This document shows, in pieces, positions 53,184 through 63,820 of a stretch of DNA of 64,000 bases. Where the stretch lies: NCBI RefSeq assembly GCF_048820975.1, contig NZ_JBMEUF010000001.1, positions 1,178,001 through 1,242,000 of the forward strand, read 5' to 3'. Source of the DNA: Glaciecola sp048820975. Lineage in GTDB: Bacteria > Pseudomonadota > Gammaproteobacteria > Enterobacterales > Alteromonadaceae. The notes below the pieces were generated by a model. It was not told where the DNA came from, did not search any database, and worked only from the letters and a program-made list of their open reading frames with translations. Position 1 is the first letter of the stretch. Every line of letters begins with the position of its first letter. A program made the translations under genes and the position numbers.

Positions 53184-53711
53184 CTAGTAGTAAGTAACCT
53201 TTCTTATTTTTCTAGGTTGAGCAATTGATAAATACAAATCATGCACTTTAGCCATATCGAGTTCTAGCTCGGTTGCGTAAGTATCATTGCCAACGGGGTA
53301 GCTTTTTACTACTCGAGCACCTCTAATAACACCCTCAACCGATGACTTTAGCTTGTTATCGGTGAGCACCATGTTGGCGAGTTCTTGCTGGCCGTCAACT
53401 TTTTGCCCATAAACTTGTTCTGCTAGCTCTCTGTAAGCATCCAGTTTAGACGCTTTAATTGCCATTAATCGCTTACTTGAATCATCCAAAGCTAATTGCG
53501 CATTAATAGGCGCATAGCCAACCGCATTCAATACGGGGTAGTTTTCAGGCTCAATCGTTTCCCACTCAACATGTTTACTGATCATGCTCCCACATCCGCT
53601 CAAACTTAAAGATAAGGCAATAAAGCTTGCTCGTAAAAGCAACTTAGGCGTGATCACAAACGGGCTTTTAATTTGTGTGGTGTGTAATTTTTCATTGGCG
53701 TTTTTTAACAT
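53184..53711 (-). CDS. flgP: FlgP, LPP20-type H-ring lipoprotein
   Basis: About 175 residues. The lipoprotein signal ends LSLSLSGC (Cys40), with a long N-region. The LPP20 domain follows (GYAPINAQLALDDSSKRLMAIKASKLDAYRELAEQVYGQKVDG). In Vibrio FlgP forms an outer-membrane ring around the sheathed polar basal body. The frame extends to a TTG at 53768, but the ATG ending at 53711 is preferred. It lies opposite flgMN and divergent from flgT. No flgO, its usual partner, is present nearby. Confidence 0.85.
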   Translation of the reverse strand: MLKNANEKLHTTQIKSPFVITPKLLLRASFIALSLSLSGCGSMISKHVEWETIEPENYPVLNAVGYAPINAQLALDDSSKRLMAIKASKLDAYRELAEQVYGQKVDGQQELANMVLTDNKLKSSVEGVIRGARVVKSYPVGNDTYATELELDMAKVHDLYLSIAQPRKIRKVTYY

Positions 53712-53910
53712 ATTTACTATCCAATTAATGCCAACACATGTATGCACAGCGGCAAACGTATTGAACAAATGACTTTATAATATTGAGTGTTTAGCAAAGC
53801 TTGTGCCAAGGCTAAACTTAAAATCTGTTTACCATAGTAATTAATGACTAATGGCATACAATTTGTATAGGAAGCACTAAGAGCGCAACAGTATTAATTG
53901 GAGATTCGCT

Positions 53911-55086
53911 ATGCTTCACCCTTCTCTCAACAGTTTATGCAAAATAGCTGGATTTATTTGCTTAGTATTTGCAATGTGCATGGCAAAACCGGCGAAAGCA
54001 GCTTGGTTTTCAGCGTCAGGACAAGCGGTTATTGTAAATGGCAATAAAGAGCAAGCGCGGAAGCAAGCTACTCAAGAAGCAATCAAACAAGCTTTGTTGT
54101 TTGCTGGCGCATCGGTTAGAAGCGTGCAGCAAATGACAAATGGCTTGCTGATGGACGAACACTTAGAAATTCGTGCTACCGGGGAAGTTAACACTATTCA
54201 GCTAATAGATGAAATATATAATGACGGTATTGTAACGGTATCCATAAGGGCTGATATTTTTGCCCAAGACACCCAGTGCAGTGCCGCTGATTATACCAAA
54301 AAGTTATCAACTACCTATTTCCCAATTCAATTTCATGCACAAGCCTCTGACGGACAAATTCAAGCTTTAGGAAAGGTAAGCGCCATAAAGTTTCAAGAAA
54401 TGATGGGTAAACTCACACCTAATATGGAATTATCGCATATTGACCCTTATGTATTTGACTGGCATCGTGCTGATATATCAAAGCAAGCCAAAGCTTTGGC
54501 GCAAAAATCTAATACTCAATACGTGCTCAATGTAGTAATCAATAATGTATCTGTTGAGCGATTTACCCCTTCTGGCTTTAACCCGTTTAAAGGTGAGCAA
54601 AGTATTCGAAGTTTTGATTTTACGGTAAGCTTAATAAATGGGGCAACTGGCGAGCAGCTTTATAGCCAAGATTACGAAAGCATTGCGCCATGGGAGTTTG
54701 AGTTTACGCGCGCGGTTGATGTGTCATCGCAAAGCTTTTGGCGCAGCCAATATGGTATTCAAGTACAAAAAATGATTCAAAAAAGCATTACCGACTTGGA
54801 AGAATTTGCCGTTTGCCAGCCGACTATGGGGCGAGTACTTGCCGTGGCCAATAATCAACTTCAAATTAATTTAGGGCGTACTCATCAAGTTCAAGTGGGG
54901 GACCAACTCACACTATTTAACGTTAAACAAATATCAGATACCTTCGGCCAGCAGTACCGCCAGTTTGTATTACACCCAACTACCTTGGTAGTTCGACAAG
55001 TATATAGCGACACAGCTACCGTTGAAGCCTCAGATAGAAGTCTATTAGGCAATGTGCAGGCAAATGACTACGTAGCAAGACAATAG
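53911..55086 (+). CDS. flgT: FlgT, H-ring protein
   Basis: A 391-residue periplasmic protein. A signal peptide (GFICLVFAMCMAKPAKA) precedes the FlgT N-domain (WFSASGQAVIVNGNKEQARKQATQEAIKQALLFAGASV). A middle domain follows, and the C-terminal domain contains ILAVANNQLQINLGRTHQVQVGDQLTLF-like sequence. It makes the H ring that supports MotX/MotY and the stators. The ribosome site GGAG is present. Complete. Confidence 0.92.
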   Translation: MLHPSLNSLCKIAGFICLVFAMCMAKPAKAAWFSASGQAVIVNGNKEQARKQATQEAIKQALLFAGASVRSVQQMTNGLLMDEHLEIRATGEVNTIQLIDEIYNDGIVTVSIRADIFAQDTQCSAADYTKKLSTTYFPIQFHAQASDGQIQALGKVSAIKFQEMMGKLTPNMELSHIDPYVFDWHRADISKQAKALAQKSNTQYVLNVVINNVSVERFTPSGFNPFKGEQSIRSFDFTVSLINGATGEQLYSQDYESIAPWEFEFTRAVDVSSQSFWRSQYGIQVQKMIQKSITDLEEFAVCQPTMGRVLAVANNQLQINLGRTHQVQVGDQLTLFNVKQISDTFGQQYRQFVLHPTTLVVRQVYSDTATVEASDRSLLGNVQANDYVARQ

Positions 55087-55097
55087 CACTGTGCGCT

Positions 55098-55124
55098 CTT
55101 ATTTTAACTCAATCGTAAAATAAG
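55098..55124 (+). terminator. possible weak terminator after flgT
   Basis: CTTATTTTA pairs perfectly with TAAAATAAG around a 9-base loop, 12 bases after the flgT stop, followed by GTATTATTTTAATG. The stem is AT-rich, so it is probably weak. An outer GTGCGC...GCGCAC pair (55091 and about 55157) could extend it. Confidence 0.35.
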
Positions 55125-55276
55125 GTATTATTTTAATGTAATGCCGTTTTAAAAAGCGCACTTTTATTCTTCCTTGTGATCACACTGACTCATAGTGGCG
55201 TATTGGGTAATAGCTAAGGCGTGTATGAGCGAGCTTAATGCTGTACGAATTAAATGTAATTTGAGGGCAATGTACT

Positions 55277-55870
55277 ATGACTTCTTCTGTTAATGATGAC
55301 TTGTCGTTTTTTGAACAAATGCAAGACGTAAAGCCGTTGGCCGATATTAATCAAACTGCTAGTACTCGCCCTAAATCCAAGCAAGACTCCCTTGCCAAGC
55401 AACTCAAAAGACAAGCGCTAGAAAAGCAAATAGCCTTAGATGATAACGGCTTAAGTGTAGATTATGTGGTACCACTTGACCCCATGGATTACATTACATA
55501 TAAGCAAGATGGGGTTCAGGAAGGAGTATATAAAAACCTGCGTTTAGGCAAGTATCATATTGATACTCGTTTGAGTCTCAAACACTTAAAATTTGATGAA
55601 GCGCGGCTAAGCCTTTACAACACCATAGTAGACTGTCATCAACGAGGAATTCGAACCCTTCTGATAGATCACGGCATAGGTTTGCAATCAAAGCCTTTTC
55701 CTGGCTTTATGAAAAGTTATGTGAATCAATGGCTAACTGAAATTAACTTTGTGATTGCGTTTCATACGGCTCTTAAACAACACGGTGGCTTGTCGTGCAC
55801 TTATGTACTGCTTAAAAAGCACCCTAATCAAAAACAAATTAATCGAGAAGTGCACCAACGCCGAGGCTAA
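55277..55870 (+). CDS. smrA: SmrA-type Smr-domain nuclease
   Basis: A 197-residue protein. The C-terminal half is an Smr domain (IDTRLSLKHLKFDEARLSLYNTIVDCHQRGIRTLLIDHGIGLQS...). The HGIG motif takes the place of the usual HGxG. The N-terminal part (DDLSFFEQMQDVKPL) is the short region seen in SmrA proteins. Smr domains are linked to nucleic-acid cleavage. No flagellar role is expected. It stands alone, 190 bases after flgT. Confidence 0.85.
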   Translation: MTSSVNDDLSFFEQMQDVKPLADINQTASTRPKSKQDSLAKQLKRQALEKQIALDDNGLSVDYVVPLDPMDYITYKQDGVQEGVYKNLRLGKYHIDTRLSLKHLKFDEARLSLYNTIVDCHQRGIRTLLIDHGIGLQSKPFPGFMKSYVNQWLTEINFVIAFHTALKQHGGLSCTYVLLKKHPNQKQINREVHQRRG

Positions 55871-55976
55871 TATGACTCGATTAAAGCCTGATAACACATA
55901 AAGAAAGGATAGATTGTGCCGATAAACATAGCATAAATTAATTTTCCATTCTGATTGAGCAAAAGATACCTCATAC

Positions 55977-58043
55977 ATGTTTTTAAATAGTCTTCGCTCT
56001 CAACTACTTACGCTTTCGATTGCAGCAATTTTAGCGACAAGTATATTACTTGTGATTTTTGCCATGCAGGCATATCAAGATTTGTATCGACAAGGCGCTT
56101 CTGACGACTTAAACGGCTTGTCTGAGAACTTATCTATAGATCTAATGGTTATGATGTCAGATGAGCCCGATATATTTAATATAGCCAACTTGCTTCTTAA
56201 ATTAGATCAATACGAAAACGTTCGAGTGGCTGCGGTATTTGATGAAAACCTAAACGTAGTTCAACCCTATTTCGGCAAAGTTATTACGAGTCGAGAAAAT
56301 AGCGGTGATTTAATACAGCAAGTTGATTTCAGTGAGTATGTTGACCTGAGCCTAGGCATGCATGCAGTTGGGCAAGATATTATTGCATTTAAACGAATAG
56401 GTGAAAAAGGATTTCCTTTAGGGTATTTGCTTGTAGTGAATGATTTAAGCAAGCCACTTAGACTTAGTACCTTAGATCTTATTTTAAGTGTATTCCCTTT
56501 CGTAATAATTACCTTAGTGGTAACGGCAACACTCATCATTAGTTTGCAGAATAAGGCCATTAAGCCCTTGCTCGACCTCTCTGACTTTATGCGTAAAATC
56601 AGAAAAACAAAAAATTATGGTCTGCTAGCGCAAGTAAAAGGCAAAAAAGAGTTGAAAGTTTTAACCGAAGGATTCAACTCGATGATGCAAGAAATCAACA
56701 CCGAAGTTGAAAAAAACAGAATGCAAACTACGCAGTTACTTGATCAGCAAGAACAAATGCAAAAGCTTGCTAACTTTGACAGCCTCACTGACTTACCTAA
56801 TAGACAATACTTTATTTCTACCTTAAGCCAAAAGCTTGAAGAAGCCCGTTTAATCAAGCATGACTTAGCTTTGCTATTCTTTGATTTAAATGGTTTTAAA
56901 TGGATTAATGATTCGTTCGGGCATGAGGTGGGTGACAAACTACTGTGTTACGTTGCTAATGAAATTAGCACCTTGGTAAATGATAAGCGCTTTGTATCTA
57001 GATTAGGCGGGGATGAATTTTTAATATTGGTAGAGAATGTATCAAGCCAACATGAATTGCTTTCATTCGCCAAAGGGATTAAAGATAAACTAAGCCAGCC
57101 CATTGTGCTAGATGGTTGGCAAGTTGAAGTGGGGATTAGTATTGGCATAGCCTTGGCCTCAGATGCTAACTATAGCGTATCAGAGCTTATTGCTAATGCC
57201 GACGTTGCCATGTATAGCTCTAAAGCACAAGACCGCTCAACGTGTACCTTGTTCGTAAAATCTATGATGGAAGACAACAAACGGAAAATATCCATTGCCT
57301 CGGCCTTAGCTAACGCCATCAGCAACGAAGAGTTTACTTTGTTTTATCAGCCTAAAGTAGATGGCGAATCAAAGATTAAAGGCTTTGAGGCGCTGATTCG
57401 ATGGAACAATAAAGAGTTAGGTTTTATCTCACCTGATGAATTTATCACGATTGCTGAACAAAGCGGTAAAATTCAAGCACTCACATTGTGGGTTATTCAG
57501 CGAGTTTGCAAAGATGTACCGCGCTTACTTAATATTGCTCAAGATGCGGTTATATCGCTAAACATTTCAGCCTATGATTTACGCGACAGCCAACTTATTT
57601 CAAAAATAAGTACTTTATTTGACACCTATGAAATAGATGCTTCATGCATTGAGTTTGAACTCACCGAATCGGCGTACTTAGAAAATTTTGACCTTGCCAA
57701 TCGCTTTATTACGCAAGCGAGAAACAAAGGAAGTTTCATCGCATTAGATGACTTTGGCACGGGTTATTCATCGTTGAGTTATCTCACGCAAATATCGCTA
57801 GACACCCTTAAAATCGATAAACAATTTGTAGACGGCATAGGCTTATCTAAGCGAAGTAACACCATTACCAAAACGATTATTGAAATGGCCAAACAACTGG
57901 ATTTACAAATTTGTGCAGAAGGTGTTGAAACACAGGCACAAGCAAGCTTCTTACTTGAGAATGAATGCCAGTTGCTGCAAGGTTATTTATTCAGCAAGCC
58001 CTTGCCAATAGAAGCCTTAGAAAAACAGTATAATACTGCCTAA
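55977..58043 (+). CDS. membrane-bound GGDEF-EAL c-di-GMP protein
   Basis: A 688-residue sensor. Transmembrane helices lie at about 8-30 and 165-190, with a periplasmic domain of about 130 residues between them. A HAMP-like linker (about 190-245) is followed by the GGDEF domain with intact GGDEF (344-348) and no RxxD inhibitory site five residues before it. The EAL domain has EAL at 471-473, DDFGTGYSSLSYL and EGVET. Both synthesis and breakdown activities therefore look possible. It lies beside the flagellar cluster but is transcribed alone, and its signal is unknown. Given FlrA's LFRS motif, it could influence motility; this is inference. Confidence 0.9.
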   Translation: MFLNSLRSQLLTLSIAAILATSILLVIFAMQAYQDLYRQGASDDLNGLSENLSIDLMVMMSDEPDIFNIANLLLKLDQYENVRVAAVFDENLNVVQPYFGKVITSRENSGDLIQQVDFSEYVDLSLGMHAVGQDIIAFKRIGEKGFPLGYLLVVNDLSKPLRLSTLDLILSVFPFVIITLVVTATLIISLQNKAIKPLLDLSDFMRKIRKTKNYGLLAQVKGKKELKVLTEGFNSMMQEINTEVEKNRMQTTQLLDQQEQMQKLANFDSLTDLPNRQYFISTLSQKLEEARLIKHDLALLFFDLNGFKWINDSFGHEVGDKLLCYVANEISTLVNDKRFVSRLGGDEFLILVENVSSQHELLSFAKGIKDKLSQPIVLDGWQVEVGISIGIALASDANYSVSELIANADVAMYSSKAQDRSTCTLFVKSMMEDNKRKISIASALANAISNEEFTLFYQPKVDGESKIKGFEALIRWNNKELGFISPDEFITIAEQSGKIQALTLWVIQRVCKDVPRLLNIAQDAVISLNISAYDLRDSQLISKISTLFDTYEIDASCIEFELTESAYLENFDLANRFITQARNKGSFIALDDFGTGYSSLSYLTQISLDTLKIDKQFVDGIGLSKRSNTITKTIIEMAKQLDLQICAEGVETQAQASFLLENECQLLQGYLFSKPLPIEALEKQYNTA

Positions 58044-58156
58044 AGGGCACAGCTGCCATTTAAGAGAATAGCACCGATAGTCATAACTAAGCGCCAATAA
58101 AATCTATCAAATATCTTTTATTCGCACTTAGTAAGACGACACATTGCTACCGAACG

Positions 58157-61100
58157 TTAATTAACAAATACTCTCGCATTTCTGAACATACGCATCCAAG
58201 GGCTGTCTTCTTGCCACATTGGGTCACGCCATGAATTTGATACCGCTCTAAATACTCGCTCTGGGTGCGGCATCATAATAGTTGCTCTACCGTCATTCGA
58301 ACTAAGACCTGTTATTCCTTCAGCAGAACCATTTGGGTTAAATGGATATTGCTCAGTCACTTTGCCATAGTTATCAACAAAACGAAGAGCAACATTGTTA
58401 GCCGTATTAGCATTTAATAATTGCTCAGGTTTAGCAAATTCTGCGCGCCCTTCCCCGTGTGAAACCGCGATAGGCATACGTGAACCTTGCATACCTTGTA
58501 AAAAGATAGAGGGTGAAGATTGCACTTCAACCATAGCCGCACGGGCCTCAAAGCGAGACGATAAGTTTTGTACAAAGTGAGGCCAATTTTCAGCACCTGG
58601 AATGAGCGTTTTCAAATTAGACAACATTTGGCACCCATTACAAACACCTAATGAAAAAGTGTTCGGGTTTTCAAAAAACTGAGCAAACATATTACGTAAT
58701 TCGTTATTGTGCAGTATTGATTTAGCCCAACCCTCTCCTGCGCCTAGTACGTCTCCGTAGGAGAAGCCGCCGCAGGCTACCAAGCCATTAAAATCAGCCA
58801 ATTGTTTGCGCTTTGTAACTAAATCGCTCATGTGAACATCAATTGCATCAAAGCCCGCACGGTCAAACGCTGCTGCCATTTCAACATGGGAGTTAACCCC
58901 TTGCTCACGTAAAATAGCCATTTTAGGTCTTGAACCTACATTAATATAAGGCGCGCTAACATCTTCGTTGAGGTCAAAACTGAGTTTTGCATGTAAGCCT
59001 GGATTTTGCGTATCTTTTTTCGCTTCATGCTCTTGCGCTGCGCAATGTGGGTTATCACGCAATGATTGCATAGCAAAGGTGGTGCTCGCCCATGCCATTC
59101 TGTAATGGGTACGTGAGTTTTCTAAGACAGTTTTTTCATTAAATGTAAAAGTGATCTTATCTTCAGGACTTATTGTGCCTAAACGATGCGCATGTTTTGC
59201 CAACCCAAAGTCATTTAAAATTTTATTTACGGTATCGAGTTCTTTAGATGGCACTTGAAGTACTGCACCAATTTCTTCATTAAACAAAATTTTAGCAGGC
59301 TCATCACCTAACTGGCTTAAGTCTATGTTAAGCCCTGTATTACCAGCAAATGCCATTTCAACCAAGGTAGTAAATAGGCCGCCGTCAGAACGGTCATGAT
59401 ATGCAAGTAATACACCTTTACTGTGTAATGCTTGAATGGCATTGAACATACTAAGTAGGTCATTTGCTTCATCTACATCAGGTACTTCAAAGCCTAGCTT
59501 TGAATATACTTGAGCTAAACATGAGCCTCCCATACGTTGTTGCCCTTTACCTAAATCAATAAGCAAAAGTTCGCTTTCAAGCTGAGTATTGAGCTCAGGT
59601 GTTACGGTTTTTCTCACGTCTTTAACTGCGCCAAAGCCTGTGATAACCAAAGATAGTGGTGAAGTAACCGCTTTCTCTTGGCCCTCATCTTGCCAAGCCG
59701 TTTTCATTGACATTGAATCTTTACCCACAGGTATCGCTAAACCTAGCGCAGGACAAAGCTCCTCACCTATGGCCTTTACCGCTTCATACAATCCCGCATC
59801 TTCTCCTGGATGATTTGCCGCCGCCATCCAGTTTGCTGACAATTTGATTCGTTTTATATCACCAATATACGAAGCACTTATATTGGTTAACGTTTCCGCT
59901 ACGGCTAAACGAGCGGCCGCTCCGTAATTTAGTAAGGCAACCGGGGTACGTTCTCCCATAGCCATCGCTTCGCCGTTGTAGCTATCAAAGGAACTGGTGG
60001 TTACGGCAACGTCCGCAACAGGAATTTGCCAAGGGCCTACCATTTGGTCTCTAGATACCATGCCGGTAACCGAGCGGTCACCAATCGTAATCAAGAAAGT
60101 TTTTTCAGCGATAGTAGGCAATGCCAGTAAGCGTTCAGCCGCATCGGCTAAATCTATATTTTTTGCGTCGAAATCATCGCCTTTCGCCGTTTTTGATACT
60201 ACATCTCGGTGCATTTTAGGCGGTTTACCTAACAATACATCAAGCGGCATATCAATAGGCTTATTGCCAAATTTTTTGTCGCTTAAGGTAAGGTGTTGTT
60301 CTTTTGTAGCTTCGCCCACTACCGAAAAAGGCGCGCGCTCTCGTTCACATATTTGCGTAAACAAAGCTAAATTTTCAGGAGCTACCGACATAACGTAGCG
60401 CTCTTGCGATTCATTACACCAAATTTCAAGAGGAGACATACCTGATTCATCACAGGCTACGTCACGAAGTTCGAAAACACCGCCGCGCCCACCGTCGTTA
60501 ACTAATTCGGGAAATGCGTTAGACAAACCACCTGCACCCACATCATGAATAAATTGAATAGGGTTGGCGTCACCTAACTGCCAGCAACGGTCTATTACCT
60601 CTTGTGCACGGCGTTCCATTTCTGGGTTATCACGTTGCACTGAAGCAAAGTCTAAATCTTGATTCGACTCACCAGAGCTCACTGACGATGCAGCACCTCC
60701 GCCTAAGCCAATATTCATTGCAGGTCCGCCTAAGGCAATAAGCTTAGCACCTACCGTGATTTCACCTTTCTCTATATGGTCACGCTTAATATTGCCTAAG
60801 CCACCTGCTAGCATAATTGGCTTGTGATACCCGCGCACTTCCTCACCATTAAAGCTATTGACTTTTTGTTCGTAGGTTCTGAAATATCCTAAAATGGCGG
60901 GGCGCCCAAACTCATTATTAAATGCAGCTGCACCTAATGGTCCTTGGGTCATAATTTCCAGTGCATCAACAATTCGGCTAGGTTTGCCATAGTCGTGTTC
61001 CCACACTTGTGTAGCATTAGGAAGTTTTAGGTTAGATACACTAAATCCGACTAAACCCGCTTTTGGTTTAGAGCCTCTGCCGGTTGCGCCTTCATCACGA

Positions 61101-62038
61101 ATTTCACCACCTGAACCAGTAGCAGCGCCGGGGAAAGGTGATATAGCCGTGGGGTGATTGTGTGTTTCAACCTTCATTAATATATCAATAGCTTCATGAT
61201 TATATTGATAGCTATGCGTACTTGCGTCAGCATAAAAACGCCCAGCCTCAAACCCTTCCATTACCGCAGCATTATCGCTATATGCTGAGAACACAAATTC
61301 AGGCGTAATTTCAAAGGTGTTTTTAATCATGCTGAACAAGGATTTGGGCTGTTCTTTGCCATCAATTGTCCAATCAGCATTAAATATTTTATGGCGGCAA
61401 TGTTCTGAATTCGCCTGCGCAAACATGTAAAGCTCAACATCATGAGGATTACGCCCTAATTTCTCAAAGCTAGTTTGCAAGTAATCAATTTCATCTTCAG
61501 CTAAGGCTAAACCCAATGTTTTGTTGGCCTCTTCAAGCGCTATGCGGCCCTCACCTAACACATCAACGGCCTTTAAGTGCTTCGGTTCATGATGCAAAAA
61601 TAAACTCGCTGCATCGTTCATATCATTTAACACAATCTCGGTCATTCGATCATGAATCAACTCGGCTATTTGCGCTGACTGCCCTGCTTCGGCACCATCA
61701 AAACTATATTGAATACCACGCTCAATCCTTACAATTTGTGTTAAACCGCAATTATTAGCAATATTAGTTGCTTTAGTTGACCAAGGAGAAATAGTGCCCG
61801 CACGCGGCGCAACTAACATATTCAAAGCAAAGGTTTGCGTGTTTTCTTGTTTAGGACCGTAAGTTAATAAGCTATTTAAGGTTGCCTGTTCAGCTTCTGA
61901 GAGTTCACTGCTTGTATCAACAAAATGTACATATTGAGCGTTTATATTGCTCACGTTTATATTTTTTGACTGTAAGCGTTTGATGAGTTTTTTCTTGTTG
62001 AATTCAGAAAGCATTGCAGAGCCGAACAGAATGAGCAT
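58157..62038 (-). CDS. purL: PurL, phosphoribosylformylglycinamidine synthase
   Basis: A 1293-residue large-type FGAM synthase. The N-terminal domain (about 1-150), a linker, and two AIR-synthase-like halves (VETHNHPTAISPFPGAATGSGGEIRDEG) are followed by a C-terminal glutamine amidotransferase with the nucleophile in GVCNGCQML (about Cys1133) and PHPE (His1258, Glu1260). It catalyses the fourth step of purine synthesis. Complete. It is divergent from mltF, as in many gammaproteobacteria. No PurR-box-like sequence was recognised in the gap. Confidence 0.98.
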   Translation of the reverse strand: MLILFGSAMLSEFNKKKLIKRLQSKNINVSNINAQYVHFVDTSSELSEAEQATLNSLLTYGPKQENTQTFALNMLVAPRAGTISPWSTKATNIANNCGLTQIVRIERGIQYSFDGAEAGQSAQIAELIHDRMTEIVLNDMNDAASLFLHHEPKHLKAVDVLGEGRIALEEANKTLGLALAEDEIDYLQTSFEKLGRNPHDVELYMFAQANSEHCRHKIFNADWTIDGKEQPKSLFSMIKNTFEITPEFVFSAYSDNAAVMEGFEAGRFYADASTHSYQYNHEAIDILMKVETHNHPTAISPFPGAATGSGGEIRDEGATGRGSKPKAGLVGFSVSNLKLPNATQVWEHDYGKPSRIVDALEIMTQGPLGAAAFNNEFGRPAILGYFRTYEQKVNSFNGEEVRGYHKPIMLAGGLGNIKRDHIEKGEITVGAKLIALGGPAMNIGLGGGAASSVSSGESNQDLDFASVQRDNPEMERRAQEVIDRCWQLGDANPIQFIHDVGAGGLSNAFPELVNDGGRGGVFELRDVACDESGMSPLEIWCNESQERYVMSVAPENLALFTQICERERAPFSVVGEATKEQHLTLSDKKFGNKPIDMPLDVLLGKPPKMHRDVVSKTAKGDDFDAKNIDLADAAERLLALPTIAEKTFLITIGDRSVTGMVSRDQMVGPWQIPVADVAVTTSSFDSYNGEAMAMGERTPVALLNYGAAARLAVAETLTNISASYIGDIKRIKLSANWMAAANHPGEDAGLYEAVKAIGEELCPALGLAIPVGKDSMSMKTAWQDEGQEKAVTSPLSLVITGFGAVKDVRKTVTPELNTQLESELLLIDLGKGQQRMGGSCLAQVYSKLGFEVPDVDEANDLLSMFNAIQALHSKGVLLAYHDRSDGGLFTTLVEMAFAGNTGLNIDLSQLGDEPAKILFNEEIGAVLQVPSKELDTVNKILNDFGLAKHAHRLGTISPEDKITFTFNEKTVLENSRTHYRMAWASTTFAMQSLRDNPHCAAQEHEAKKDTQNPGLHAKLSFDLNEDVSAPYINVGSRPKMAILREQGVNSHVEMAAAFDRAGFDAIDVHMSDLVTKRKQLADFNGLVACGGFSYGDVLGAGEGWAKSILHNNELRNMFAQFFENPNTFSLGVCNGCQMLSNLKTLIPGAENWPHFVQNLSSRFEARAAMVEVQSSPSIFLQGMQGSRMPIAVSHGEGRAEFAKPEQLLNANTANNVALRFVDNYGKVTEQYPFNPNGSAEGITGLSSNDGRATIMMPHPERVFRAVSNSWRDPMWQEDSPWMRMFRNARVFVN

Positions 62039-62282
62039 GATATGAAGTCCACTAGTTGTGCTAATTAAACCTGTAAGCCTTAATTAGACTTACAAAAATT
62101 AGGCGCAAGTATAGAGGAATTAATCTATTTTGATAAGCGCTTTACCACAAGAAAATAAGCAAGAATTTAGACCTTAGTGGGTAAAAAAAACTAAAGCATG
62201 CGTGATTTACAATTTATCACTAGATAAAAAGCAGAATATTGTTCACAATCAGAGTATGCATATATTATTTATCGCCAAGAGT

Positions 62283-63752
62283 ATGATTTTACTATTTTTT
62301 AAAAAGCGCGCCCTTCGCTTAACATCAATAGTGACTCTTTTATTATTAATTAGCAGTTGCCAACCTGAGGGCAACACCACGGTATTGTCTAGGATAATTG
62401 ACGATGGCGTGATTAAAGTGGGTTCAATATACGGGCGCACTACCTATTACAATGGCCCCATTACCCAAGAGGGCTTTGAATATGAACTTATGCAGGGTTT
62501 TGCTGAATATTTAGAGGTGAAGCTGGAAGTTTACCCTTATTATTCTTATGCCGAACTGATTGACCAATTAGACAAAAAACGCGTAGATGTATTAGCTGCC
62601 AATATCACCATGACAGAGGCTCGTAAAAAAGCATATAAATTCGGCCCTGCTTATCAAACACTAAATTTTGAATTGGTTTATCAAAAAGGTAAAGACCGCC
62701 CGCGAAATATAGACGAATTAGACGGAGCACTAACCATTATTGCCAACGATCTTTATCGCGAACCCCTACAAGCCAAAGTTGAAGAGTTCAATGACTTAAA
62801 ATGGGAAGAGACCGCCGAGAAAGATATTGAAGAGTTACTCGAAATGGTGGCGGCAGGTGAACTTGACTACACCATATCTGATTCAAATATTTTGGCTGTT
62901 GCTAGGCGGCGCTATCCCAACCTAGGAATAGGCTTCTCTATTACTGATTCCTTGAAAATTGCATGGATGTTAAACAAAGATACTGATGACTCGCTACGTG
63001 CAGCCTTACTAGAATACTTTGGAAGCATACAAGCAAGCGGCAAACTTGCGGTGTTAGAAGACAAATACTTTGGACACGTTAGAAGTTTTGATTTTGTGGA
63101 TACCCGCGCCTTTATGCGTGCAGTTAAAAGCAAGCTTCCTGTATATAAAGAAATGTTTGTCACTCATTCAGGTGAATTAGATTGGCGATTACTTGCTGCC
63201 ATTGCATATCAAGAAAGCCATTGGAACCCCAAGGCAATCTCACCTACAGGAGTTCGCGGCATGATGATGCTAACTCAAGCTGCTGCAAAAGATATGAAAG
63301 TGCAAAAACGAACCGATGCAGAGCAAAGTATTAGCGGTGGCTCGCGATATTTCGCCAGCTTGCTAGCTCGTATTCCTGCACGTATACAAAGCCCTGATCG
63401 TGTATGGATGGCATTAGCTGCCTACAATATTGGCTTAGGGCATTTGGAAGATGCTCGTAAAATTACTGAAAAATTAGGTTATAATCCTGATTTGTGGATT
63501 GATGTAAAAAAACACCTACCCTTATTGCGCCAGAAGAAGTATTATAAGTTCACTCGTTACGGATATGCTCGTGGTAACGAAGCCGTCAACTATGTCGACA
63601 ACATCAGAAGATACTATGACAGTTTATTGTGGTTAGAAAAAAACCAAGATACGCCTTCACTTAGCATCCCCGATGATGAACTGGAATTAGACAGTGATAT
63701 AGATGACGAACAAGCAATTATGGAACAATCAGAAACAACAGAGAATAGCTAG
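62283..63752 (+). CDS. mltF: MltF, membrane-bound lytic murein transglycosylase F
   Basis: About 489 residues from the chosen ATG. The lipoprotein-type signal ends LLLLISSC. A solute-binding-protein-like domain follows (VIKVGSIYGRTTYYNGP...GFEYELMQGFAEYL). The lytic transglycosylase domain comes next (LLAAIAYQESHWNPKAISPTGVRGMMMLTQ, with the catalytic Glu in QESHW). It cleaves peptidoglycan under muropeptide control. The frame is open from a GTG at 62202, and another ATG is at 62256. The ATG at 62283 gives a normal lipoprotein signal. The C-terminus is acidic. Confidence 0.93.
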   Translation: MILLFFKKRALRLTSIVTLLLLISSCQPEGNTTVLSRIIDDGVIKVGSIYGRTTYYNGPITQEGFEYELMQGFAEYLEVKLEVYPYYSYAELIDQLDKKRVDVLAANITMTEARKKAYKFGPAYQTLNFELVYQKGKDRPRNIDELDGALTIIANDLYREPLQAKVEEFNDLKWEETAEKDIEELLEMVAAGELDYTISDSNILAVARRRYPNLGIGFSITDSLKIAWMLNKDTDDSLRAALLEYFGSIQASGKLAVLEDKYFGHVRSFDFVDTRAFMRAVKSKLPVYKEMFVTHSGELDWRLLAAIAYQESHWNPKAISPTGVRGMMMLTQAAAKDMKVQKRTDAEQSISGGSRYFASLLARIPARIQSPDRVWMALAAYNIGLGHLEDARKITEKLGYNPDLWIDVKKHLPLLRQKKYYKFTRYGYARGNEAVNYVDNIRRYYDSLLWLEKNQDTPSLSIPDDELELDSDIDDEQAIMEQSETTENS

Positions 63753-63820
63753 TAAGTTTATTGGATAAGCCCCTCGCAACAACTCAATTATACTTTCGTA
63801 TTGAACTTTCCTAATTAAAT

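Noticed and set aside
62039..62201. PurR operator or purine riboswitch between purL and mltF
   Set aside because: No sequence close to the PurR consensus or a riboswitch core. Only a partial inverted repeat (TGTAAG...CTTACA, 62072-62094) is present, too weak to name.
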